64,000 nucleotides of DNA from Salinibacter altiplanensis (GTDB taxonomy: Bacteria > Bacteroidota > Rhodothermia > Rhodothermales > Salinibacteraceae): the NCBI RefSeq assembly GCF_002894645.1, contig NZ_NCQY01000023.1, positions 78,698 to 142,697 on the forward strand, given 5' to 3'. Below the pieces are notes generated by a model, which searched no databases, was not told where the DNA came from, and saw nothing but the letters and a program-made list of their open reading frames with translations. Position numbers and translations under genes: made by a program. Numbering within the stretch: the stretch's first letter is position 1; every line of letters begins with the position of its first letter. Positions 9,516 to 17,113 of this stretch are shown here, piece by piece.

Positions 9516-10583
9516 ATGCCCACACAACCTCTCGACGCCCCCGACCTGAAAGCGCACTGGGAGACGTTCCAGGACGAGCACCCCGATGTCCGCATCCGTA
9601 CCGCCGCCGACCGAATGGGCGTCAGCGAAGCGGAGCTCGTGGCCACCGGGTGCGGCGAGCACGTCACGCGCCTCGACGGCGACTGGAACGCGCTCCTCCG
9701 TGCGCTCGAATCGCTTGGCGAGGTGATGGCCCTCACGCGCAACGACGCCGCCGTCCACGAAAAGACGGGCGTCTATCGGAACGTCGAGTTCACCGACCCT
9801 CACAACATGGGCCTCGTGCTGGACGACGACATCGACCTGCGCCTGTTCATGAACCACTGGCACCTCGGCTTCGCCGTCGAAACGCCCTGGGACGGGGGGC
9901 GCGGCGGCGTGCGCCGGAGCCTCCAGTTCTTCGACCGCGACGGGACGGCCGTCCACAAGGTGTTTCTCACGCGCACGAGCGATCTGGGCGCCTACGACGC
10001 ACTCGTCGACACGTACCGGCACGACGACCAGTCCATCGCGCAGGCCGTCACGCCGACCGAGGACGCCCCGGCAGAGACGCCCGACGAGGAGATCGATGTG
10101 GAGGGCTTTCTGCAAGAGTGGAGCGAGCTGGAGGACACGCACGACTTCTTCCCGCTCCTTCGTACGTACGAGGTCTCGCGGGCCCAGGCACTGCGGTTTG
10201 GCGAGGGACCGTTTACGCGCCGTGTGCCGGACGACAGCCTGCGCGAAATGCTCAAGACCGCTGCCGAGCGGGAGACGCCGATCATGGTGTTCGTCGGCAG
10301 TCCCGGCTGCATTCAGATCCACACCGGCCCGGTGAATGCGCTCAAATCCACACCGCCGTGGTACAACGTGCTCGACCCCGGCTTTCAGCTGCACCTGCAT
10401 GAAGAAGAGATCGATCAGGCCTGGGTGGTGAAGAAGCCGACGATTGACGGAACCGTGACCTCGCTGGAGTTGATGGACGCGGAGGGCGGCATCATCGCCC
10501 GCTTCTTTGGCAAGCGCAAACCGGGCCGGCCAGAGCGAGAGGACTGGCGCTCCATTCTGGCGGCCCTGCCGTCGGAGCCGTAG
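9516..10583 (+). CDS. hmuS: Haem-degrading/haem-binding factor HmuS
   Basis: A 355-residue cytoplasmic protein of the HemS/ChuS/HmuS family, about the usual length, which comprises two structural repeats. The first half carries ALTRNDAAVHEKTGVYRNVEF, followed by LDDDIDLRLFMNHWHLGFAV. The second half repeats the pattern with IMVFVGSPGCIQIHTGPV and VLDPGFQLHLHEEEID. This family binds incoming haem and either degrades it to release iron or delivers it. It is the last gene of the hmuTUVS order and probably co-transcribed from the receptor promoter. No frame damage is visible. Confidence 0.9.
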   Translation: MPTQPLDAPDLKAHWETFQDEHPDVRIRTAADRMGVSEAELVATGCGEHVTRLDGDWNALLRALESLGEVMALTRNDAAVHEKTGVYRNVEFTDPHNMGLVLDDDIDLRLFMNHWHLGFAVETPWDGGRGGVRRSLQFFDRDGTAVHKVFLTRTSDLGAYDALVDTYRHDDQSIAQAVTPTEDAPAETPDEEIDVEGFLQEWSELEDTHDFFPLLRTYEVSRAQALRFGEGPFTRRVPDDSLREMLKTAAERETPIMVFVGSPGCIQIHTGPVNALKSTPPWYNVLDPGFQLHLHEEEIDQAWVVKKPTIDGTVTSLELMDAEGGIIARFFGKRKPGRPEREDWRSILAALPSEP

Positions 10584-10687
10584 TCTTTTTCCTGCACGCG
10601 GCCTCCCCCACGCGATCTTCACGAGGACGGTCCCTGCCCCCCTTGCAAGTGCACTACAGAATCGGTAGCGTTGAACTGCACCGCTTA

Positions 10688-10706
10688 TTTATAACTAATC
10701 TAGATA
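10688..10706 (+). promoter_or_regulatory. Second copy of the palindromic operator-like element
   Basis: TTTATAACTAATCTAGATA differs at three positions from the element at 2840-2858. It lies 163 bases upstream of the CbiX-like gene, in the only AT-rich part of the gap after hmuS. A TTGA begins at 10671, 18 bases before the TTATAAC core; at the first site the distance is 17. No third copy was seen in the window, so the element marks exactly two genes of the haem/iron region. Confidence 0.55.
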
Positions 10707-10869
10707 ACGAATGCATTCCGGTGTCCGTGGTCGGACGGCTCTCGGCCGAATGAAGACGGAAATGGGGTGCGTGAGGAGTGATGGCGCGCCCTGAGGGCAA
10801 CGTTCTCACGCGTCATGCTTTCCGGTTCGCTTTCGCTCATCCGCAATACGAAATACGCAACAGTCGCTC

Positions 10870-12540
10870 ATGTCCCGCCTCCTTCAGTTCCTCTTCGCCG
10901 CTCTTCTCGTCGCTGCGCCCCCTGCCTGGGGCCAATCGGCCGACGCCCCCGACGGCGACCCCGGTGTCCTCGTCCTGGCGCCGGACCGTGGCTTTCTCGG
11001 CAACGAGAAGACGCGCGACGCCATGGCCCATTTCCGGGAGCACACGTCGAACGTTGGGCTTGCCGTCGCCACGTACGAAGAAACCCGGTCGAACCTGAAC
11101 GAGGCGCTCTCCTCAATCGACACCGAGCACGGCGTGGTGGTTCTTCCGCTCTTTCTGTCGGCCCACCACGCACTCTACCAGACGGCCCGCGACGCCCTGC
11201 CGGAGGTAGAGAACGGCGTGCGGTGGGCCGCCCCACTGGGGACGAGCTACCTGAGCGAGGAGCTTCTCTTCGACCGCGTGGACGCCCTCTCGGAGCGCCC
11301 GGACGAGGAGGCATTGGTCGTGGTCGGCTACGGGGCCACGAACGCTGAAGGAGCCGACGCCATCCGGGCCGATCTTCAGGCCTCCGCCCGGCGAGCCGCC
11401 GAGATGCACGGGCTGACCGGGGGGAGCGAGGTGGTCGTACAATACGCACGGACAGCACCGGAGAAGGCATCCCGCGCGGCCATCGGACGCGCCACCAAGA
11501 CCGTGAAGGCCGCGGCCAGCAAGCATGAGCGCGTGCTGGTGGTGCCCTTCAACCTTGGGATGCAGTACACCACCATGATGTCGAGCTGGTCGTGGATGCA
11601 GCGGCCGCTCCAGTCCATCGACGGCGTGGTCGCCAGCGGCGCGGACGTACTCTCTCACCCGAACGTCGAGCGGTGGCTCCGGCGCACCACCACCGCGCAC
11701 CGCCCCCTCGCTCGCGACGAGGTGGGTGTCATCGCCGTGCCCCACGGCTCGGAGTACAACTGGAACGAGACAATGCGCGAAGGCCTCGCGCCGGTTGCGG
11801 ACGACTACACCATGGCCGAGGCGTTCAGCATGGTCGACCCGACGGTCGTGGAACGGGCCGTGCGCACGTTGGAAAGGGACGGCCTAAAGGCCGCCGTCAT
11901 GGTCCGTATCTTTTCGATGGAGAGCAGTTTTCGGGAAAAGTCGCACTACATACTGGGCCTACAGAACACCTACAGCGGCGGGATGGGCGGGCGCTTCCCG
12001 GAACGCATCCGGACCCACCTGCAGATGACGACACTCGGCGGACTGGAGGCGAGTCCCCACTTCGCGAAGGGCCTCCTCGACCGCGCCCGGGCCATCAGTC
12101 AGGCCCCGTCGGATGAGACCGTCATCCTCCTGGCGCACGGGACGGGCTCGGACACAGAGAACGCACACTGGATGAGCAACCTTCGCACCATTGCCGACAC
12201 GATGCGGGCCCACGGCGGCGATGCGTTCCGCACCATCAAGGTGCACACCTGGCGCGAAGACTGGCCCGAGAAGCGCACGGAGACAATTCCTGAGATCCAA
12301 GACATGGTCCGCGAGGCGTCCGAGGACGGCACGGCACTCGTCATTCCCGCCCGCACCACGTCCGAGGGGCGCGCCTCCGAGTACCTCGACGACCTCGACT
12401 ACCGGTACGGCAAGGGGCTGGCCCCACACCCGCAGTTCGAGGCCTGGATGCGCGAGCAGATCGAGACCGGCATCGACCGCCTCCGGGCGGCGCCTCAATC
12501 CCCCGACCCGGCCACGACGACCGCCGGACCCCCGCAGTGA
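10870..12540 (+). CDS. Exported protein with four CbiX-like chelatase lobes
   Basis: A 556-residue protein with a signal peptide (cleavage near WGQ-SADA) and four successive segments that begin like CbiX/CbiK/HemH chelatase lobes. They are VLVLAPDRG (residue ~33), ALVVVGYGA (~149), VGVIAVPHGSE (~286) and VILLAHGTG (~419). Lobes 3 and 4 keep the His-Gly of the chelatase active site (His292, His423). Lobe 1 has Pro38 and lobe 2 Tyr154 at that place. Lobe 1 retains the second family motif PLFLSAHHA (His99/His100). Two bilobal chelatase domains in tandem is the simplest reading. Cytoplasmic CbiX inserts cobalt or iron into sirohydrochlorin; an exported double version beside hmuTUVS suggests metal handling of tetrapyrroles outside the cytoplasm. 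Reaction and direction are unknown. Confidence 0.7.
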   Translation: MSRLLQFLFAALLVAAPPAWGQSADAPDGDPGVLVLAPDRGFLGNEKTRDAMAHFREHTSNVGLAVATYEETRSNLNEALSSIDTEHGVVVLPLFLSAHHALYQTARDALPEVENGVRWAAPLGTSYLSEELLFDRVDALSERPDEEALVVVGYGATNAEGADAIRADLQASARRAAEMHGLTGGSEVVVQYARTAPEKASRAAIGRATKTVKAAASKHERVLVVPFNLGMQYTTMMSSWSWMQRPLQSIDGVVASGADVLSHPNVERWLRRTTTAHRPLARDEVGVIAVPHGSEYNWNETMREGLAPVADDYTMAEAFSMVDPTVVERAVRTLERDGLKAAVMVRIFSMESSFREKSHYILGLQNTYSGGMGGRFPERIRTHLQMTTLGGLEASPHFAKGLLDRARAISQAPSDETVILLAHGTGSDTENAHWMSNLRTIADTMRAHGGDAFRTIKVHTWREDWPEKRTETIPEIQDMVREASEDGTALVIPARTTSEGRASEYLDDLDYRYGKGLAPHPQFEAWMREQIETGIDRLRAAPQSPDPATTTAGPPQ

Positions 12541-12609
12541 CAAGGCAGGCAAAGGCGCCATGCACTAGGCCGCCACCACACGTTTCCCGCATTCTCCTCC
12601 CTCCGCACC

Positions 12610-13032
12610 ATGCACAACCTCCACGGCCCCGACCGCCTCTTCGAGACCCGCTACGGCCACGTCCTGCAGTGTGCCTGCTGCAGCCGCATCCAGATCACCC
12701 TCCGCGAACACACGCTGCTGGTAGACGCAGACGAGTTGGAGGCCCTGACCGACACGATCAAGCACGCCTGGGCCAAGGTGCGCAACGAAGACGGGCAGGA
12801 TCAGTGGACCCTCCAGGCAGGGACCGATGCCGGTCCCGTGTCCATCACGCTCTCCGAACCGTCGCTCTACACGCTGCACATCCTTCTCCAGGGGGCCTGG
12901 TCGATGTACACGCTCCGAGAACGGGTGTGGGCCGTGGTGGGCGGCGCGGACAACCACCGCGCCCGCGACGTGCTGCACAACCATGTGCCTCCCGCTCAGT
13001 CACGGTGGGGCCGCCTCGACCAGTCCTCATAA
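12610..13032 (+). CDS. Small Cys-x2-Cys protein of unknown function
   Basis: A 140-residue soluble protein with an N-terminal YGHVLQCACCSRIQITL, i.e. Cys-x-Cys-Cys within a short beta hairpin, followed by a helix (ADELEALTDTI). The Cys cluster plus helix resembles small Bacteroidota proteins of the DUF6686 type, but I cannot confirm this. The basic, Pro-rich last 15 residues are probably disordered. It starts 69 bases after the CbiX-like gene and ends 17 bases before a methyltransferase, all on one strand, so the three may be one transcript. A metal-binding or iron-regulated role is possible from context only. Confidence 0.6.
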   Translation: MHNLHGPDRLFETRYGHVLQCACCSRIQITLREHTLLVDADELEALTDTIKHAWAKVRNEDGQDQWTLQAGTDAGPVSITLSEPSLYTLHILLQGAWSMYTLRERVWAVVGGADNHRARDVLHNHVPPAQSRWGRLDQSS

Positions 13033-13049
13033 GTTTGCGTTTTCACCAC

Positions 13050-13748
13050 ATGGACGACACTGCCCCGGCGCAGCCGTTTGATGCTCAGCGGGCCGCCGCG
13101 TACGACGACCGCATCCGGCGCCTCTGCCCGGACTACGGTCATCTCCAGAAGACAGTTGCCTCCGTGCTGGCGGCCCAACTGCCAGACCGCGCCCACCTGC
13201 TCGTGGCGGGGGCCGGCACCGGCACTGAAATTGTACAGATGGGGCGTGCCCATCCGCAGTGGCGGTTCACCGCCGTCGACCCGTCGGCCGCGATGCTGGA
13301 CCGATGTCGAGCGAAGGTCGCACACGCTGGGCTCAAGGACCGGATCGACTACATCGACGCGCCCGTCGAGGACATGCCCGCCTCGCGATTGTTCGACGCC
13401 GCCACGTCGCTTCTCGTCACGCACTTCATCGACGAAACAGCGGCCACGCGGCGCTACTTCCAAAGTCTCGTCGGGCGACTGGTCCCCGGCGCCCCACTGG
13501 TATGGGCGGACCTCTACCGTCCCGCATCCGACGGGGCGTTTCGCTGCCTCTGGGCCGCTTGGCGCAGGCACGTAGGGGCACACATGACGACGAAGGAAAC
13601 GGACCGGGCGTTTGTCCGCATCGAAGAGGACATCTCGTTCGTGCGACCGGACGGGCTGGAACAGATTGTCACTGGGGCGGGCCTGGCCCCACCCACACAG
13701 TTCTACCAGCACCTTCTGTGGGGCGCGTGGACCACCACAGCGAGATGA
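13050..13748 (+). CDS. Class I SAM-dependent methyltransferase
   Basis: A 232-residue Rossmann-fold methyltransferase. Motif I is LLVAGAGTGTEIVQMG (a variant of xDxGxGxG), followed by the acidic end of strand 2 in FTAVDPSAAML and the motif around EDMPASRLFDAATS. The substrate is unknown; the C-terminal half (YRPASDGAFRCLWAAWRRHVG) gives no family clue. Proteins of this type methylate small molecules such as quinones, porphyrin-related compounds or amino acids. Position 3' of the chelatase-like gene with an 17-base gap from the Cys-rich protein suggests co-expression, but a tetrapyrrole substrate would be speculation. Confidence 0.75.
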   Translation: MDDTAPAQPFDAQRAAAYDDRIRRLCPDYGHLQKTVASVLAAQLPDRAHLLVAGAGTGTEIVQMGRAHPQWRFTAVDPSAAMLDRCRAKVAHAGLKDRIDYIDAPVEDMPASRLFDAATSLLVTHFIDETAATRRYFQSLVGRLVPGAPLVWADLYRPASDGAFRCLWAAWRRHVGAHMTTKETDRAFVRIEEDISFVRPDGLEQIVTGAGLAPPTQFYQHLLWGAWTTTAR

Positions 13749-13883
13749 CCGCCCCGGCATAGGAGAGACGTCGCGCGGGACTCTCGTTGTCGGGAGTTCC
13801 TCTACACAGTCTCTTCTTGACGCCTTCGGAATTGGGAGCGATGTTGGAAACCCACACGTTGTTTCTCCTCGCCCTGCGTCACT

Positions 13884-16442
13884 GTGTACCGACGCTGGAT
13901 CGCCCGTGCCAGTCTCGTCTTCACCCTCCTTGGCAGCTGGGGGATCCTGGGGGGATCTGCCTCCACGTTCGGCCAGCCGTCGAGCACAGGGTCGGCGCTG
14001 GTCACGCCTCAGGGGCAGGACGCGGCCCCTGAAGTTCAGCGGCGCGTGCAGCGATCCCTCCACGGCCCTGCGCCCCGCTCCAAGGATGGGCCTCTCTCTC
14101 CCATCGGCGCGGACCTCGCCACGCTCTATCACCAGCACGCGGCTGACGGCCCCGCGGGAGTGCGCCGCCTGTTCGGAAGCGCCACGCGCATCCGTCAGGG
14201 CCGGGACGCTCGCTACCGCCGCCCGGTCTCGCGGGACGGCCGGCACGTCACAGTCACCGCCGTCGCCACGGGCGCGGGCGGCCTCCTGTCGGACCTCCGG
14301 GCCCTTGGCCTAAAGCGGGGCGCTCGGGCGGGCCGCTCCGTCTCGGGACGCCTGCCAATCGCGGCCCTCAAGACGGCCGCTCAACTCTCGTCGCTCCGGG
14401 GCATGGTGCCCGCCTATGCCCAGACGCACGTCGGACGTGTGGACTCGGAGGCCGACACGGCCCACCGTGCCTTTGAGGGGCGGACCGCCCTCGACGTGAA
14501 CGGCAGTGGCCAGAAGGTCTGCGCCTTGTCGGACAGCTACGACCGGAGCGCTACCGCCGCCACCACCGCCCAAGACGACGTCGCGTCGGGCGACCTGCCG
14601 GGGCCGGGGAACCCAGCGGGGCGAGCCGCCCCGGTGGACGTGCTCGACGACAGCGAGCCGGGCAGCGACGAGGGGCGCGCGATGCTCCAGCTCATCCACG
14701 ACCTTGCCCCCGGCGCCGAACTCGGCTTCCACACGGCCGTCGGAGGACTCCCTGCCTTTGTACAGGGCATCCATGACCTCGCCGACCCCCAGAAGGGAGA
14801 TTGCGACATCCTGGTCGACGACGTCCGGTACAACACCCAGCCCTTCTTCCAGGACGGCCCCGTTGCGAACGCGGTGGACCGTGTCGTTGCCGAGGGCGTC
14901 GCGTACTTCTCTTCCGCCGGGAACGACGGCCAGAACGCCTACCAGGATGGCTTTCGCGACTCCGGAAGGCAGGGTGTCCTCAGTAGCAGCGCCGTGGCCC
15001 ACGACTTCGCTCCCTCCGGCGGGACAGTCGACACGCTCCAGCGCATCACCATCCGGCGGGGCGGTACCTTCCGCATCTTCACGATGCAGTGGACGGATCC
15101 CTCGTCGTTGGTCGAGGGGTCGAGGGGTGCAAACACGGACCTCGACGTGGCCCTCGTGAACGACACGCTCGGGGTCGTCGCCCAGTCCGCCCGCGACAGC
15201 GACGACACGGGCCTGCCCGTAGAAGGGGTCCTGTCACATACCAACACCGGCACCATCGACACCAACGAGGACGGCGTGGCGGACTCGACGTACCATCTCG
15301 TCATTGAAAAGGCCGCGGGTCCCAACCCCGACGGCGTGAAGTACATCCACTCCGGACTCAGCTACGCGATCGAGGAGTACGACCCGACCGGTCCCACCCT
15401 CTACGGTCACCCCATGGCCGAGGGCGCAATGGCGATCGCCGCGGCGCCGTTCTTCAACACCGGCGCGTACAACTCGAACGTCAATCCCGCCGTTCTGGAG
15501 CCCTTCTCCTCGGCAGGAGGCATCAAGGTTCGGTTCGACGAGAGCGGATTTCCGATTCTGGCCCCGGAGGCCCGCGAGAAGCCCGACCTCACCGCGACCG
15601 ACGGCATCGACAATACGTTTTTCGGCGCCGATTCGGCCTACGACTCGGACACACACCCAAACTTCTTCGGCACGTCGGCGGCGGCCCCGAACGGCGCCGC
15701 CATCGCGGCCCTCGTCCGCGAGGCCACCCCCGGCCTCTCCCCCCCGGAGGTCTACGACCGGCTCGAGTCGAATGCGCAGGACGTGACGAAGCGCCAGGAT
15801 CGGGGCGGAGCCTTTGTCTCCATCCCGTCGGGCGTCGACCGCTGGAGCGGGCACGGGTTCATGCAGGCGACCGCCACAGCTCTGCCCGTGGCACTGACTG
15901 ACTTCGGGGCAGTCGTCGAAGAGAAGCACGCCGTGCTCACCTGGACGACGGCCCGTGAGACCAACAACGCTGGCTTCGGCGTCGAGCACAAGCGCGGCGA
16001 CGGGGCCTTTGAGACGATCGGCTACGAGGCCGGGGGCGGCACGACCTCCGAATCGCGGACGTACCGGCACCGCACAGCACCGCTCGCCCCCGGCCTCCAC
16101 ACCTTTCGACTCCGGCAGGAGGACCTCGACGGATCGTCCTCCTACAGCCGAGAGATCCCCCTTGAGCGCTCTCTCTCCAACACGCACCGCGTATCGGACG
16201 TCGCCCCGAACCCAGTGACCGACGAGGCGTCAGTATCGGTTGCCGTGGGGGCGCCGCAGGAGGTACGGGTGGACGTGTACAACGTGCTCGGCCAGCGGGT
16301 CGCGCGTCTGCACAACGGCCGCTTACGGGCCGACGATCCGTGGACGCTGACGGTGGGACCTGGATTGCAGAGTGGTGCGTATTTCCTCCGCGTCGACGGT
16401 GCCTCTTTCACCGCGACCCGACCGTTCGTCCGTGTCCGATAG
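13884..16442 (+). CDS. Secreted subtilase-like protease (S8/S53-like) with C-terminal sorting domain
   Basis: An 852-residue exported protein starting at GTG 13884, which gives a complete signal peptide (ending STFGQ). Residues ~55-180 form a prodomain-like region. The catalytic domain has Asp217 (LSDSYD), Glu263 in SDEGRAM where subtilisins have the His of HGTHVAG, Asn347 (SSAGNDG, oxyanion) and Ser598 (FFGTSAAAPNGAA). The Ser-Glu-Asp arrangement recalls sedolisins (S53) on an S8-like scaffold. Residues ~670-760 form a beta-rich domain (VLTWTTARETNNAGF). The last ~80 residues (VAPNPVTDEASV ... VYNVLGQRVARL ... SGAYFLRV) match the type A sorting domain of type IX secretion. It is probably cell-surface or released. 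Confidence 0.82.
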   Translation: MYRRWIARASLVFTLLGSWGILGGSASTFGQPSSTGSALVTPQGQDAAPEVQRRVQRSLHGPAPRSKDGPLSPIGADLATLYHQHAADGPAGVRRLFGSATRIRQGRDARYRRPVSRDGRHVTVTAVATGAGGLLSDLRALGLKRGARAGRSVSGRLPIAALKTAAQLSSLRGMVPAYAQTHVGRVDSEADTAHRAFEGRTALDVNGSGQKVCALSDSYDRSATAATTAQDDVASGDLPGPGNPAGRAAPVDVLDDSEPGSDEGRAMLQLIHDLAPGAELGFHTAVGGLPAFVQGIHDLADPQKGDCDILVDDVRYNTQPFFQDGPVANAVDRVVAEGVAYFSSAGNDGQNAYQDGFRDSGRQGVLSSSAVAHDFAPSGGTVDTLQRITIRRGGTFRIFTMQWTDPSSLVEGSRGANTDLDVALVNDTLGVVAQSARDSDDTGLPVEGVLSHTNTGTIDTNEDGVADSTYHLVIEKAAGPNPDGVKYIHSGLSYAIEEYDPTGPTLYGHPMAEGAMAIAAAPFFNTGAYNSNVNPAVLEPFSSAGGIKVRFDESGFPILAPEAREKPDLTATDGIDNTFFGADSAYDSDTHPNFFGTSAAAPNGAAIAALVREATPGLSPPEVYDRLESNAQDVTKRQDRGGAFVSIPSGVDRWSGHGFMQATATALPVALTDFGAVVEEKHAVLTWTTARETNNAGFGVEHKRGDGAFETIGYEAGGGTTSESRTYRHRTAPLAPGLHTFRLRQEDLDGSSSYSREIPLERSLSNTHRVSDVAPNPVTDEASVSVAVGAPQEVRVDVYNVLGQRVARLHNGRLRADDPWTLTVGPGLQSGAYFLRVDGASFTATRPFVRVR

Positions 16443-16464
16443 CGCCAAGGTCCCTCTCAGTACC

Positions 16465-17073
16465 ATGTCGTGTCCGTCGTGGGTGCCCACCGGCCTGTTC
16501 GTCCTGCTCACCGCGGCACTCGTCCCGGGACCCAGCCCGGCCCAGTCCCCGCCCGACAGCCTTCGGGCCGAGGCCCGTCAGGACTTTCACGGCCCCGACC
16601 AAACGGGCAAGGACGGCCCGCTCGCCAAGGCCGGCCTGGATCTGCTGCTGCTCTACCACGAGTATCGGGCACTTCGGCGGGACGGCGAGGCCCCCTTCTC
16701 ACCAAGTGTGGACGGGGCCCGAGTGGCCGATGGGCACGTGACCATCGACGCCGTCGCAAAAGAATCGGCCCAGGAGCTACGGGCGGACCTGACCGCACTC
16801 GGCCTCAAGGAGGCGGCGGTCGCCGGGCGAGTGGTGTCGGGCCGACTGCCCATCGAGCACGTGCCGGCCCTCGCCCGGGTCGAGTCGCTACGGGGCGTCG
16901 TCCTTCCGCGGGCAGAAACGCAGGACGGTGGGTCCTCTCGCCTGCGGCCGGAGGCCCGGAACGCCGCCCCAGAAGCCTCTTCCGCCCCCTCGCTGCCCTC
17001 CGACGAAACCGACCCCGGCGCCGCCCTCTTCCTCGGCGTCGCACTCGGGACGTTTCTCCTCACCGAGGCGTAG
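16465..17073 (+). CDS. Stand-alone paralogue of the protease prodomain with C-terminal hydrophobic tail
   Basis: A 202-residue protein beginning 22 bases after the subtilase gene; the ATG at 16465 gives a signal peptide (to PSPAQ). Residues ~30-150 align with the N-terminal region of the upstream protease. Compare GKDGPLAKAGLDLLLLYHEY with SKDGPLSPIGADLATLYHQH, and LTALGLKEAAVAGRVVSGRLPI with LRALGLKRGARAGRSVSGRLPI. There is no protease domain. The last 20 residues are a hydrophobic segment (GAALFLGVALGTFLLTEA) that could anchor it. In other systems free propeptides act as inhibitors or foldases. That role here is inference, supported by adjacency and homology. Confidence 0.75.
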   Translation: MSCPSWVPTGLFVLLTAALVPGPSPAQSPPDSLRAEARQDFHGPDQTGKDGPLAKAGLDLLLLYHEYRALRRDGEAPFSPSVDGARVADGHVTIDAVAKESAQELRADLTALGLKEAAVAGRVVSGRLPIEHVPALARVESLRGVVLPRAETQDGGSSRLRPEARNAAPEASSAPSLPSDETDPGAALFLGVALGTFLLTEA

Positions 17074-17113
17074 GGGCAGTTTCTCCGTCGCGTGTGACCG
17101 CCGCGGCCGTCCG

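Noticed and set aside
15110..15130. 8-bp tandem repeat in the subtilase gene
   Set aside because: In frame and short; expected by chance in GC-rich coding sequence.
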